From: Azospirillum oleiclasticum
GTDB taxonomy: Bacteria > Pseudomonadota > Alphaproteobacteria > Azospirillales > Azospirillaceae
NCBI RefSeq assembly: GCF_013423485.1
Contig: NZ_JABFFR010000061.1
Coordinates: forward strand, 1 to 45,058
Reading direction: 5' to 3'
DNA length: 45,058 bases
Shown one piece after another: positions 7,801 to 14,290 of this stretch. The notes beneath the pieces are model-generated. The model saw only the letters and a program-made list of their open reading frames with translations. It was not told the DNA's origin and did not search any database. Numbering within the stretch: position 1 is the first letter of the stretch; each line of letters opens with the position of its first letter. The translations under genes and the position numbers were made by a program.

Positions 7801-8754
7801 TCAGGCGTAGGCGCCTTCGAGGCGCCGCAGCAGCCAGGCACCGCTGGTGACCGGCTCGAAGGTGGCGGCGGCGCCGATTGCGGCCGGCAGCGGCTCGATC
7901 ATCACGTCGGGATCGGGGTGGAAGAAGAAGGGGATCGAGTAGCGCGAGCCCGGCGACACCCGGACCACCCGGTGCGGGGTGGCGCGGAAGGAATCGTCGG
8001 TCCAGCGCGCCATCATCTCGCCGATGTTGCAGACATAGCTGCCGGGCAGCGGCGGCACGTCGATCCACGCCCCGGCCCGGTTCTGCACCTGCAACCCGCC
8101 GCTGTCGTCCTGCGCCAGGATGGTCAGGTAGCCGTAGTCGGTGTGCGCGCCGCAGCCGAAGGGCGGCAGCGCCGCGGGATCGGGCACCGCGTCCACCGGC
8201 GGATAGTGCAGGATGCGCAGGATCGCCGTGGGCGCGCCCAGCTTCGCGGCGAAGAACCCCTCCGGCAGGTCGAGCGCCAGCGCGAAGCCGCGCGACAGGG
8301 TGCGGCCGAGGTCGCTGAGCGCGTCGTAATAGTCGGTCAGCCGCTCACGGAAGCCCGGCACGCCCTCCGGCCACTGGTTGGGGCCGCGCAGCCGGTGGTA
8401 CGGCCCGGCCGCGGCGTCCGCCGGCAGCTCCAGCGAGATGTCGAAGCCTTCCTTCGGGTCGCCGCCGAAGGCGGTGTCGGTCACCTCCCCCTTGAGCGGG
8501 AAGTAGCCGCGGAACTGCGGGGAGCGGGACAGCGCCACCGCCATCTTGTCGGCCAGCGGTTGCTCGAAGAAGGCGCGCGCCGCGTCGTAGACGCCGGCCA
8601 GCATGGCGGGGTCGATCCCGTGCCCGACCACATAGAAGAACCCGGTGCTACGGCAGGCATCCCCGATGCGCGCGGCGCAGGCCGCGCGTTCACCGGCATC
8701 CGCACTGTTCAGTACACTGACGTCGATGACCGGAATCGTCGTGAAATCGTCCAC
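7801..8754 (-). CDS. Isopenicillin-N-synthase-like Fe(II)/2OG dioxygenase
   Basis: 317 residues, cytoplasmic, start ATG at 8754. It has the N-terminal DIOX_N region (IPVIDVSVLN, STGFFYVVGHGIDP) and the C-terminal 2OG-FeII oxygenase core. The iron triad is His204 and Asp206 (GAHTDYGYLTIL) with His261 (ATPHRVV), and RYS (271-273) is the 2-oxoglutarate clamp. Bacterial members of this branch act on small amines, amino acids or xenobiotics, and few have known substrates. It is the first gene of the operon controlled by the sigma-54 promoter at 8814-8829, ahead of proW, proX, proV and the PhyH dioxygenase. Two unrelated 2OG oxygenases flanking one importer suggest successive oxidation or demethylation of the imported compound. 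The family call is secure; the reaction is inferred. Confidence 0.88.
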   Translation of the reverse strand: MDDFTTIPVIDVSVLNSADAGERAACAARIGDACRSTGFFYVVGHGIDPAMLAGVYDAARAFFEQPLADKMAVALSRSPQFRGYFPLKGEVTDTAFGGDPKEGFDISLELPADAAAGPYHRLRGPNQWPEGVPGFRERLTDYYDALSDLGRTLSRGFALALDLPEGFFAAKLGAPTAILRILHYPPVDAVPDPAALPPFGCGAHTDYGYLTILAQDDSGGLQVQNRAGAWIDVPPLPGSYVCNIGEMMARWTDDSFRATPHRVVRVSPGSRYSIPFFFHPDPDVMIEPLPAAIGAAATFEPVTSGAWLLRRLEGAYA

Positions 8755-8813
8755 GGCACGGCTCCCTCGGACGTCCCCCGCGGGTGCCGCCGGAGACAGG
8801 ATACCGCTTACAA

Positions 8814-8829
8814 AGCAATGCTTGTGCCA
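8814..8829 (-). promoter_or_regulatory. Sigma-54 (RpoN) promoter of the dioxygenase-proWXV operon
   Basis: On the minus strand the sequence reads TGGCAC, five bases, TTGCT, which fits the RpoN consensus (TGGCAC-N5-TTGCW) in every conserved position with GG and GC correctly spaced. Transcription would begin near 8803, about 50 bases before the dioxygenase ATG at 8754. An activator of the NtrC family would be needed; none is encoded in the window. Confidence 0.75.
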
Positions 8830-8904
8830 GCCGGACCCCGGCTCTGGGCGGCTCGAACTGCGGCATTGCGCCGCGCCCGGCCGGCGGTGCTGACCGATTC
8901 TTCA

Positions 8905-8940
8905 GCATACTGACTATTGGCGGCGCATGCTGCCGTATGC
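8905..8940 (-). promoter_or_regulatory. Candidate upstream activator site (inverted repeat)
   Basis: Arms GCATAC (8905-8910) and GTATGC (8935-8940) with a palindromic GCATGC between them. The repeat lies about 80-120 bp upstream of the sigma-54 promoter at 8814-8829, where enhancer sites for NtrC-type activators usually sit. The assignment rests on position and symmetry only. The rest of the 257-bp gap between phnX and the dioxygenase gene shows nothing else clear. Confidence 0.3.
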
Positions 8941-9011
8941 ATGAGCATGAACGGCGCGGCGCCGTCCCCGGCGCGGATCTGGCGGTGGTTCAGGGAGCGT
9001 TCAGAGCACCG

Positions 9012-9842
9012 TCAGGGCCGCTCGCCGCGCGCCAGACGGGCCTCGATCTCGTCGAGCAGCGGCAGCACGTCCGGCAGGCTGCCGGCGACGTAATGCGCAC
9101 CCGCCCGGCGCAGCCGCTCCTGCGCCGGGTCGCGCAGGGCCGCACGGCGCTCCTCCGGCGTCACGCGCCATTCGGCCAGCGGCACGCCCACCTCATTGCC
9201 GGTGTCGGACAGGGCGATGGTCCACATCCCGGCGTTCAACCCCTCCTCCACGTCGAGGACGGTGTCGCCAATCTTCACGCAGGCTTCGACGGGCGAGATG
9301 CCCAGCTCGATCACGCAGCGCAGCGCCATCGCCGGCCCCGGACGCCCGGCCGGTGTGTCGCCCGCGGCCACTGCGATGTCGGGCTCGTAGCCCTGCGCGG
9401 CCGCGACGCGGCGCACGACATCCAGCACCTGCCGCGGGTAGCCGGTGGTGGACCCGATCTTCAGGCCGCGCCGCCGCATGGCCGCGATGGCGTCCGCGAC
9501 GCCGGGGATGACGTCGGCGTAACGATCGACGATCTCCACCTGCAGGGGCATGAAGGTCTCGTAGACGCTGTCGACGTCGGTGTCGTCGGGCCGGCGGCCG
9601 TAGCGCGCGATCCAGGCCGTCGACACCGGGGGCATGGCGAGCACGGCCTTGATGTGGTCCCATTTGGGCATGCCCATGGGGCCGCGCGCCTGCTCCAGCG
9701 TGATCTCCACCTCGTGGCGGCGGAACGCCTCCATGAAGGCGCCGGCCGGCGCGATGCAGCCGAAATCCACCGTGGTCCCCGCCCAGTCCAGCACCACCCC
9801 CTGGAGCGGCCCGGTGTAGCGGCGGGTGTAGCTGTAGCTCAT
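9012..9842 (-). CDS. phnX: Phosphonoacetaldehyde hydrolase (phosphonatase)
   Basis: 276 residues from the ATG at 9842, with an AGGAGGAGAGG site. This HAD-superfamily enzyme splits phosphonoacetaldehyde into acetaldehyde and phosphate. The nucleophile motif VVLDWAGTTVDFGC places Asp19. The cap-domain Schiff-base lysine is Lys60 in RGPMGMPKWDH, the feature that distinguishes phosphonatase from other HAD phosphatases. The acidic metal motif is KIGDTVLDVEEG, and the STTGY block supplies the phosphate-binding Ser/Thr. Length and motifs fit the Bacillus/Salmonella enzyme. The usual partner PhnW (AEP transaminase) is not in the window. The aldehyde may therefore come from a gene elsewhere or from oxidation by the neighbouring 2OG dioxygenases followed by another enzyme. 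The 257-bp gap to the sigma-54 operon suggests separate transcription. Confidence 0.92.
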   Translation of the reverse strand: MSYSYTRRYTGPLQGVVLDWAGTTVDFGCIAPAGAFMEAFRRHEVEITLEQARGPMGMPKWDHIKAVLAMPPVSTAWIARYGRRPDDTDVDSVYETFMPLQVEIVDRYADVIPGVADAIAAMRRRGLKIGSTTGYPRQVLDVVRRVAAAQGYEPDIAVAAGDTPAGRPGPAMALRCVIELGISPVEACVKIGDTVLDVEEGLNAGMWTIALSDTGNEVGVPLAEWRVTPEERRAALRDPAQERLRRAGAHYVAGSLPDVLPLLDEIEARLARGERP

Positions 9843-10053
9843 CTCGTCCTCTCCTCCTGGCCGGCGTGTTCGACGCCCGTTTTGCCCGAGTGTGACACGG
9901 ATGGGACCGGATCGTTCCGAGATTCCGTTCGATCGCGAATGGCCGGAGCGGCGAACCGGGACCGCCCCGCCCATCGACTCTTCATCGGGGTGAAACACGA
10001 GCATCACAGTTTTCGGTCATCCTTGCGGGCGCCGCACCTCACAGGGACCCGCC

Positions 10054-11619
10054 ATGCCCGCCCTCCTCCGCCGGAGCTTCACCGTCCGGGCGCTGCTGCC
10101 CCTGACGGCCCTGCTGGTCGTCATCGCCGCGCTGGCGGTCGCCGGCGTCTCGGCCATGACGCGCGACATGGCGCGCGAGGAGCTGGGCAGCCGGGCCCGG
10201 CTGCTGGCCACCGTCGTGTCCGACGGCAGCGGCGAGATCATGTGGAACATGGACAGCCAGGCCGCGGCCGCCCTGCTCGGCGCCCTGGCCGCCGACGGCG
10301 ACTATGTGTTCAGCCGGCTGACCGGCACCGACGGCAAGGTCTTCGCGTCGCACGGCCGCACCGACGCGGCGGCCGGCGACCTCATCGTCGAGACGGCCGA
10401 GGTGCGCTACGGCAAGGGCGGCAAGAGCAGCGTGGTCGGCCGGCTGGAGCTGGGGCTGAGCCCGGCGCGGGTCTTCGCGCGGATCGAGGAGACCACCGCC
10501 GGCATCGCCGCCAAGGGGGCGGTGGCGCTGGCCTTCGTGCTCGCCGCCTTCGTGCTGATCCTGCGCGGCATCACGCGCCCCATCCTGCGGCTCACCGCCA
10601 CCATGTCCGCGCTGGCCGGGGGCGACACCGCGGCCGAGGTCACCGACACCGCCCGCACCGACGAGATCGGCCGGATGGCGGCGGCGGTCATCACCTTCCG
10701 CGACAACGCCATCGCCAAGCAGCGGCTGGAGGCCGAGCAGCAGCGGCTGGAGCGCGCCGCGGAGGAGGAGCGCCAGCGCGCGCTGCGGACCATCGCCGCC
10801 ACCTTCGAGGACGACGTGCGCGGCGTGCTGCGCCAGTTGGAGGAGACCGCGCACGCCATGGCCGGCTCGGCCGACATGGTGCACGGCACCGCCGGCAGCA
10901 ACACCGAGCTCTCCCACGCCGCCGCCGACGCCGCCGACGAGGTCAGCGCCAACGTGCAGACGGTGGCGACGGCGGTGGAGCAGCTCGCGTCCTCCATCAA
11001 GGAGATCGCGGTGCAGTCGCAGAGCTCGCTGTCGGTCTCCTCCGACGCGGCGAGCCGCACCCAGGTGGCGGTGGAGAAGGTGAAGACGCTGGTGGGTGCC
11101 GCCAACCGCATCGGCGACGTGGTCACGCTCATCAACTCCATCGCCTCGCAGACCAATCTGCTGGCGCTCAACGCCACCATCGAGGCGGCGCGCGCCGGCG
11201 AGGCCGGCAAGGGCTTCGTGGTGGTGGCGAACGAGGTGAAGCTGCTGGCCGCCCAGACCGCCAAGGCGACCGGCGAGATCTCGCAGCAGATCGGCGCCAT
11301 CCAGGCCTCCACCGGCGGCACCGCCGCCGACATCACCGAGATCGCCGGGATCATCGACAACGTGTCGCGCATCGGCTCCACCATCGCCGCCGCGGTGGAG
11401 GAGCAGAACGTCGCCACCGCCCAGATCAGCCACGCCGTCGTGGCGGCGGCGCAGGGCACGCAGCGTTTGCAGGAGAATGTGCGCGCCGTCGCCGGCTCGG
11501 CGGCGCGCAACGGCGAGGCGGCGCGGCGGCTGATGGACGCCATCGCGTCGCTCCAGGGCTCGCACGCCGCACTCCAGGTCCGCATCGACGGCTTCGTTTC
11601 CAAGATCGAGGCGGCGTGA
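10054..11619 (+). CDS. Methyl-accepting chemotaxis protein
   Basis: 521-residue chemoreceptor. Transmembrane helix 1 lies at about 14-34, a small periplasmic sensor (about 35-150, perhaps a single-Cache-like fold), helix 2 at about 151-173 and a HAMP domain at about 175-228 (GITRPILRLTATMSALAGGD, DEIGRMAAAVITFRDN). The rest is the coiled-coil signalling domain. Its hairpin tip reads SIASQTNLLALNATIEAARA then GEAGKGFVVVANEVKLLA, close to the near-universal CheA/CheW-binding tip. No CheR-tethering pentapeptide is seen at the C terminus. The next gene, 38 bp downstream, encodes a periplasmic solute-binding protein, so this receptor may sense the loaded binding protein rather than a free ligand. 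Ligand unknown. Confidence 0.92.
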   Translation: MPALLRRSFTVRALLPLTALLVVIAALAVAGVSAMTRDMAREELGSRARLLATVVSDGSGEIMWNMDSQAAAALLGALAADGDYVFSRLTGTDGKVFASHGRTDAAAGDLIVETAEVRYGKGGKSSVVGRLELGLSPARVFARIEETTAGIAAKGAVALAFVLAAFVLILRGITRPILRLTATMSALAGGDTAAEVTDTARTDEIGRMAAAVITFRDNAIAKQRLEAEQQRLERAAEEERQRALRTIAATFEDDVRGVLRQLEETAHAMAGSADMVHGTAGSNTELSHAAADAADEVSANVQTVATAVEQLASSIKEIAVQSQSSLSVSSDAASRTQVAVEKVKTLVGAANRIGDVVTLINSIASQTNLLALNATIEAARAGEAGKGFVVVANEVKLLAAQTAKATGEISQQIGAIQASTGGTAADITEIAGIIDNVSRIGSTIAAAVEEQNVATAQISHAVVAAAQGTQRLQENVRAVAGSAARNGEAARRLMDAIASLQGSHAALQVRIDGFVSKIEAA

Positions 11620-11657
11620 CGCGCCGCGGCCCCACCCCCAGCACGGAGAACATCGTC

Positions 11658-12422
11658 ATGCGCGCCCGCCTGTTCGCCATCGCCGCCCTGTTCCTGGCAG
11701 CAGCCGGTTCCATCGCCGCCACCGCGCCCGCGGCGGCGCAGGAGAAGGTGGTCCGGCTGACCTCCCTCGACTGGCCGCCCTTCAGCGGCGAGTCGCAGAA
11801 GGACCAGGGGGCCGCGGTTGCGGTGGTGCGGGCCGCCTTCGCCGCCGTCGGCTACCGGCTGGAGGTGTCCTTCTTCCCATGGAACCGCGCGGTGGCCTTG
11901 GTGAAGGCCGACGGCGGCCCCGACGGCTATTTCCCGGAATATGACGGCGGCGAGGTGCGCCAGGGCTTCCACCTGTCGGTGCCGCTGGGGACCAGCCCGC
12001 TGGGCTTCGCCGAGCGCAGCGCGGCGCCGGTCGCCTGGGCATCGCTGGACGACCTCAAGGCCAAGCGCATCGGCGTGGTGGACGGCTACGTCAACACCGA
12101 CGAGCTCGACGCCCGCATCGCCGACGGGCGTCTCCAGGGCGAGACGGCACCCAGCGACCTGCTGAACCTGAAGAAGCTCGCGGCCGGGCGCATCGATCTG
12201 GCGGTGATCGACCGCGCCGTGATGAACGACCTGCTGCGCACCGTGCCCGAGTTGAAGGCCGCCGCCCCCACCCTGCGCTTCAACCCGGCGGTGCTGGAGG
12301 ACAAGTCGCTGCACATCGCCTTCCGCAAGGACGCCCGCGGCGAGGCGATGGCGAAGCTGTTCGCCGAGGGCCTCGCGAAGATCGACGCCACGCTCATCCT
12401 GCAGCAGGCGCTGGGGAGCTGA
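11658..12422 (+). CDS. Periplasmic solute-binding protein, SBP_bac_3 family
   Basis: 254 residues from the ATG at 11658 (GGAGA nine bases upstream). The signal peptide ends near AAAQ (about residue 30). The mature part matches family 3 binding proteins: VVRLTSLDWPPFSG, GAAVAVVRAAFAAVGYRLEVSFFPWNRAVALVKA, the hinge DDLKAKRIGVVDGYVN, and LNLKKLAAGRIDLAVIDRAVMNDLL. The PWNRAV segment is typical of a subgroup that occurs without ABC permeases. No permease or ATPase genes follow, and the gene ends at a strong terminator, so the protein probably serves the upstream chemoreceptor or another signalling role. Ligand unknown. Confidence 0.85.
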   Translation: MRARLFAIAALFLAAAGSIAATAPAAAQEKVVRLTSLDWPPFSGESQKDQGAAVAVVRAAFAAVGYRLEVSFFPWNRAVALVKADGGPDGYFPEYDGGEVRQGFHLSVPLGTSPLGFAERSAAPVAWASLDDLKAKRIGVVDGYVNTDELDARIADGRLQGETAPSDLLNLKKLAAGRIDLAVIDRAVMNDLLRTVPELKAAAPTLRFNPAVLEDKSLHIAFRKDARGEAMAKLFAEGLAKIDATLILQQALGS

Positions 12423-12471
12423 ACCGGGCGGCACAGCGGGCCGCCACCGTTCGACATCGCTGACACCGAAA

Positions 12472-12509
12472 GCGCCCGGCCGCCCAAAAATCGGCCGGGC
12501 GCCGTTTTT
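12472..12509 (+). terminator. Rho-independent terminator after the chemoreceptor/binding-protein pair
   Basis: Perfect 11-bp GC-rich stem (12472-12482 with 12492-12502), nine-base A-rich loop, and five T at 12505-12509. It separates the chemoreceptor operon from the nitrate operon. Confidence 0.9.
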
Positions 12510-12579
12510 CTGTGCAGTTGCAGCATTGGCCCGGCACCGCCGTCGCGTTGAATCGCGCGGCGCGCAAGACACGCACGTT

Positions 12580-12595
12580 TGGCATAGGACTTGCT
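12580..12595 (+). promoter_or_regulatory. Sigma-54 promoter of the nitrate/nitrite assimilation operon
   Basis: Reads TGGCAT, five bases, TTGCT, one mismatch from the RpoN consensus, with GG at 12581-12582 and GC at 12593-12594. The start would be near 12606, giving a leader of about 325 bases before nrtA. Sigma-54 control with an NtrC-type activator is the known mode for assimilatory nitrate genes. No clear NtrC site was found in the short stretch upstream. Confidence 0.75.
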
Positions 12596-12641
12596 AATAA
12601 CTTTGCGAGGCCGACAACGGCGTCGGATGCCTCTTTGCAAG

Positions 12642-12736
12642 GTCCCAAGGGTCTGGGACGCGCACAGCCCGGCTCAAAGACGAGCCGGCGAACCGTTGAG
12701 ACGCACCGGACAGCGGCCACGCCGCCCGGACGGTGC
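12642..12736 (+). ncRNA. ANTAR-protein target leader RNA (two hexaloop hairpins plus a third stem)
   Basis: Hairpin P1 (12642-12659): stem GTCCCA/TGGGAC, loop AGGGTC. Hairpin P2 (12669-12688): stem CCGGCTC/GAGCCGG, loop AAAGAC. Both loops have six bases with A at position 1 and G at position 4, the signature of RNA sites bound by ANTAR proteins such as NasR. A third, larger hairpin follows (12703-12736): outer stem GCACCG/CGGTGC, inner stem GCGGC/GCCGC. It may act as the attenuator, but no run of T follows, so simple intrinsic termination is not obvious. A NIT-ANTAR protein is encoded four genes downstream in the same operon. The expected circuit is that nitrate-bound protein grips P1-P2 and lets transcription into nrtA continue. 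Confidence 0.85.
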
Positions 12737-12775
12737 ACAGGGTCTTGGCAACCGCGCTCTTGCAGGAGGAACTGC

Positions 12776-12889
12776 ATGTTCCGTCCCGTCTGCCCGTGTC
12801 TCCCTCCAGGCTGCGGCCCGGTTTCGATCCGGCCCGCGACACGGCGTGACCGCGTGATCCAGACCCCTCTCCTCGACCCGTCACGCTGA
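12776..12889 (+). CDS. Possible 37-residue leader peptide ahead of nrtA
   Basis: A short frame starts at the ATG at 12776 behind an excellent ribosome site (AGGAGG, six bases spacing). It ends at 12889, 40 bases before nrtA. The product begins MFRPVCPCLPPGCGPVS and is rich in Cys, Pro and Arg, with no signal peptide or known domain. It lies in the nitrate leader just after the ANTAR hairpins, so translation here could couple to attenuation or set up translation of nrtA. It could also be a chance frame in GC-rich DNA; the quality of the ribosome site is the main support. Confidence 0.4.
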   Translation: MFRPVCPCLPPGCGPVSIRPATRRDRVIQTPLLDPSR

Positions 12890-12929
12890 CCGGCCACGCA
12901 ACCGGCCCCACGCCCCGAGGATCCCTGCC

Positions 12930-14273
12930 ATGTCCGACACCACCGACCGCAAGCCCGCCAACTCCGCCCCCCTGGCCGCCCCGCTCTCGCGCCGCGCGTT
13001 GCTGAGGACGGGTGCCTACGCCAGCGGCACCGCCGCCATTTTGGGCGCCGCCTACAAGGCGCTGCCCGGCGGCGCCTGGGCCGCCCCGCTCGACACGCCG
13101 GAGGTGACCGCCGCGAAGCTTGGCTTCATCGCGCTGACCGACGCCGCCCCGCTGATCATCGCCCAGGAAAAGGGCTTCTTCGCCAAATACGGGATGCCCG
13201 GCGTGGAGGTGCTGAAGCAGGCCTCCTGGGGCACCACCCGCGACAACCTCGTCCTCGGCTCCGAGGGCAACGGCATCGATGGCGCCCACATCCTGACGCC
13301 GATGCCCTACCTGATCTCCGCCGGCGTGGTCACCCAGAACAACCAGCCGACGCCGATGTACATCCTGGCGCGGCTGAACCTCGACAGCCAGTGCATCTCG
13401 GTGGGCGCGGAGTACGCCGACCTCAAGATCGGCCTCGACACCGCGCCCTTCAAAGTGGCGCTGGAGAAGAAGAAGGCGTCGGGCAAGCCGATCAAGGCGG
13501 CCATGACCTTCCCCGGCGGCACCCACGACCTGTGGATCCGCTACTGGCTGGCGGCCGGCGGCATCGACCCCGACAAGGACATCGAGACCATCGTGGTCCC
13601 GCCGGCGCAGATGGTGGCGAACATGAAGGTTGGCACCATGGACTGCTTCTGCGTCTGCGAGCCGTGGAACGAGCAGCTCAAGAACCAGAAGATCGGCTAC
13701 ACCGCCATCAACACCGGCGAGCTGTGGAACAAGCACCCGGAGAAGGCTTTCGGCATGCGGGCGGCCTGGGTCGACAAGAACCCCAAGGCGGCCAAGGCGT
13801 TGCTGATGGCGGTGCAGGACGCGCAGATGTGGTGCGACGACATGGCCAACCGCGACGAGGTGTCGGCCATCGTGTCCAAGCGCAACTGGATCAACGCCCC
13901 CGTCGCCGACATCAAGGACCGCATGAAGGGCAAGTTCGACTACGGCACCGGCAAGGTGGTGGAGAACAGCCCGCACATCATGAAGTACTGGCGCGATTTC
14001 GCCTCCTACCCCTTCCGCAGCCACGATTTGTGGTTCCTGACAGAAAACGTGCGCTGGGGCAAGTTCGCCCCCGACACCGACTTCAAGGCGCTGATCGCCA
14101 AGGTCAACCGCGAGGATCTGTGGCGCGACGCGGCCAAGACGCTGGGCGTGGCGGAGGCGCAGATCCCCACCTCCACCTCCCGCGGCAAGGAGACGTTCTT
14201 CGACGGCACCGTCTTCGATCCGGAAAACCCGGCCGCCTACCTCGCCAGCCTGTCCATCAAGCGCATCGCCTGA
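12930..14273 (+). CDS. nrtA: Nitrate ABC transporter substrate-binding protein
   Basis: 447-residue member of the NrtA/CmpA family. The N terminus carries a twin-arginine-like export signal (LSRRALLRTGAYASGTAAIL) ending near AWAAP, so it is probably exported folded. The mature part has family blocks: KLGFIALTDAAPLIIAQEKG, FFAKYGM, ASWGTTRDNLVLG, GIDGAHILTPMPYLIS, TFPGGTHDLWIRYWLAAGGI, PPAQMVANMKVGTMDCFCVC and EPWNEQ. It captures nitrate (and perhaps nitrite) for NrtB and NrtD. It is the first structural gene after the sigma-54/ANTAR leader, with GAGG about ten bases before the ATG and 17 bp to nrtB. Bicarbonate-binding CmpA is the main alternative, made unlikely by the nir genes downstream. 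Confidence 0.95.
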   Translation: MSDTTDRKPANSAPLAAPLSRRALLRTGAYASGTAAILGAAYKALPGGAWAAPLDTPEVTAAKLGFIALTDAAPLIIAQEKGFFAKYGMPGVEVLKQASWGTTRDNLVLGSEGNGIDGAHILTPMPYLISAGVVTQNNQPTPMYILARLNLDSQCISVGAEYADLKIGLDTAPFKVALEKKKASGKPIKAAMTFPGGTHDLWIRYWLAAGGIDPDKDIETIVVPPAQMVANMKVGTMDCFCVCEPWNEQLKNQKIGYTAINTGELWNKHPEKAFGMRAAWVDKNPKAAKALLMAVQDAQMWCDDMANRDEVSAIVSKRNWINAPVADIKDRMKGKFDYGTGKVVENSPHIMKYWRDFASYPFRSHDLWFLTENVRWGKFAPDTDFKALIAKVNREDLWRDAAKTLGVAEAQIPTSTSRGKETFFDGTVFDPENPAAYLASLSIKRIA

Positions 14274-14290
14274 GAGCCGGGAGAGTTCCA

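Noticed and set aside
9843..10007. Longer phnX start
   Set aside because: Known phosphonatases begin close to the nucleophile motif; the ATG at 9842 has an excellent ribosome site, whereas the upstream frame has none.
8784..12422. A 1212-codon open frame on the plus strand spanning several genes
   Set aside because: Only its last 254 codons (from 11658) are a gene; the rest is antisense to the dioxygenase and phnX genes or out of frame with the chemoreceptor, with no protein-like motifs. It is a result of high GC content.
10407..12572. A 721-codon minus-strand frame antisense to the chemoreceptor and binding protein
   Set aside because: Low-complexity His/Gly/Arg/Asp composition typical of antisense frames in GC-rich DNA; the plus-strand genes have clear domains.
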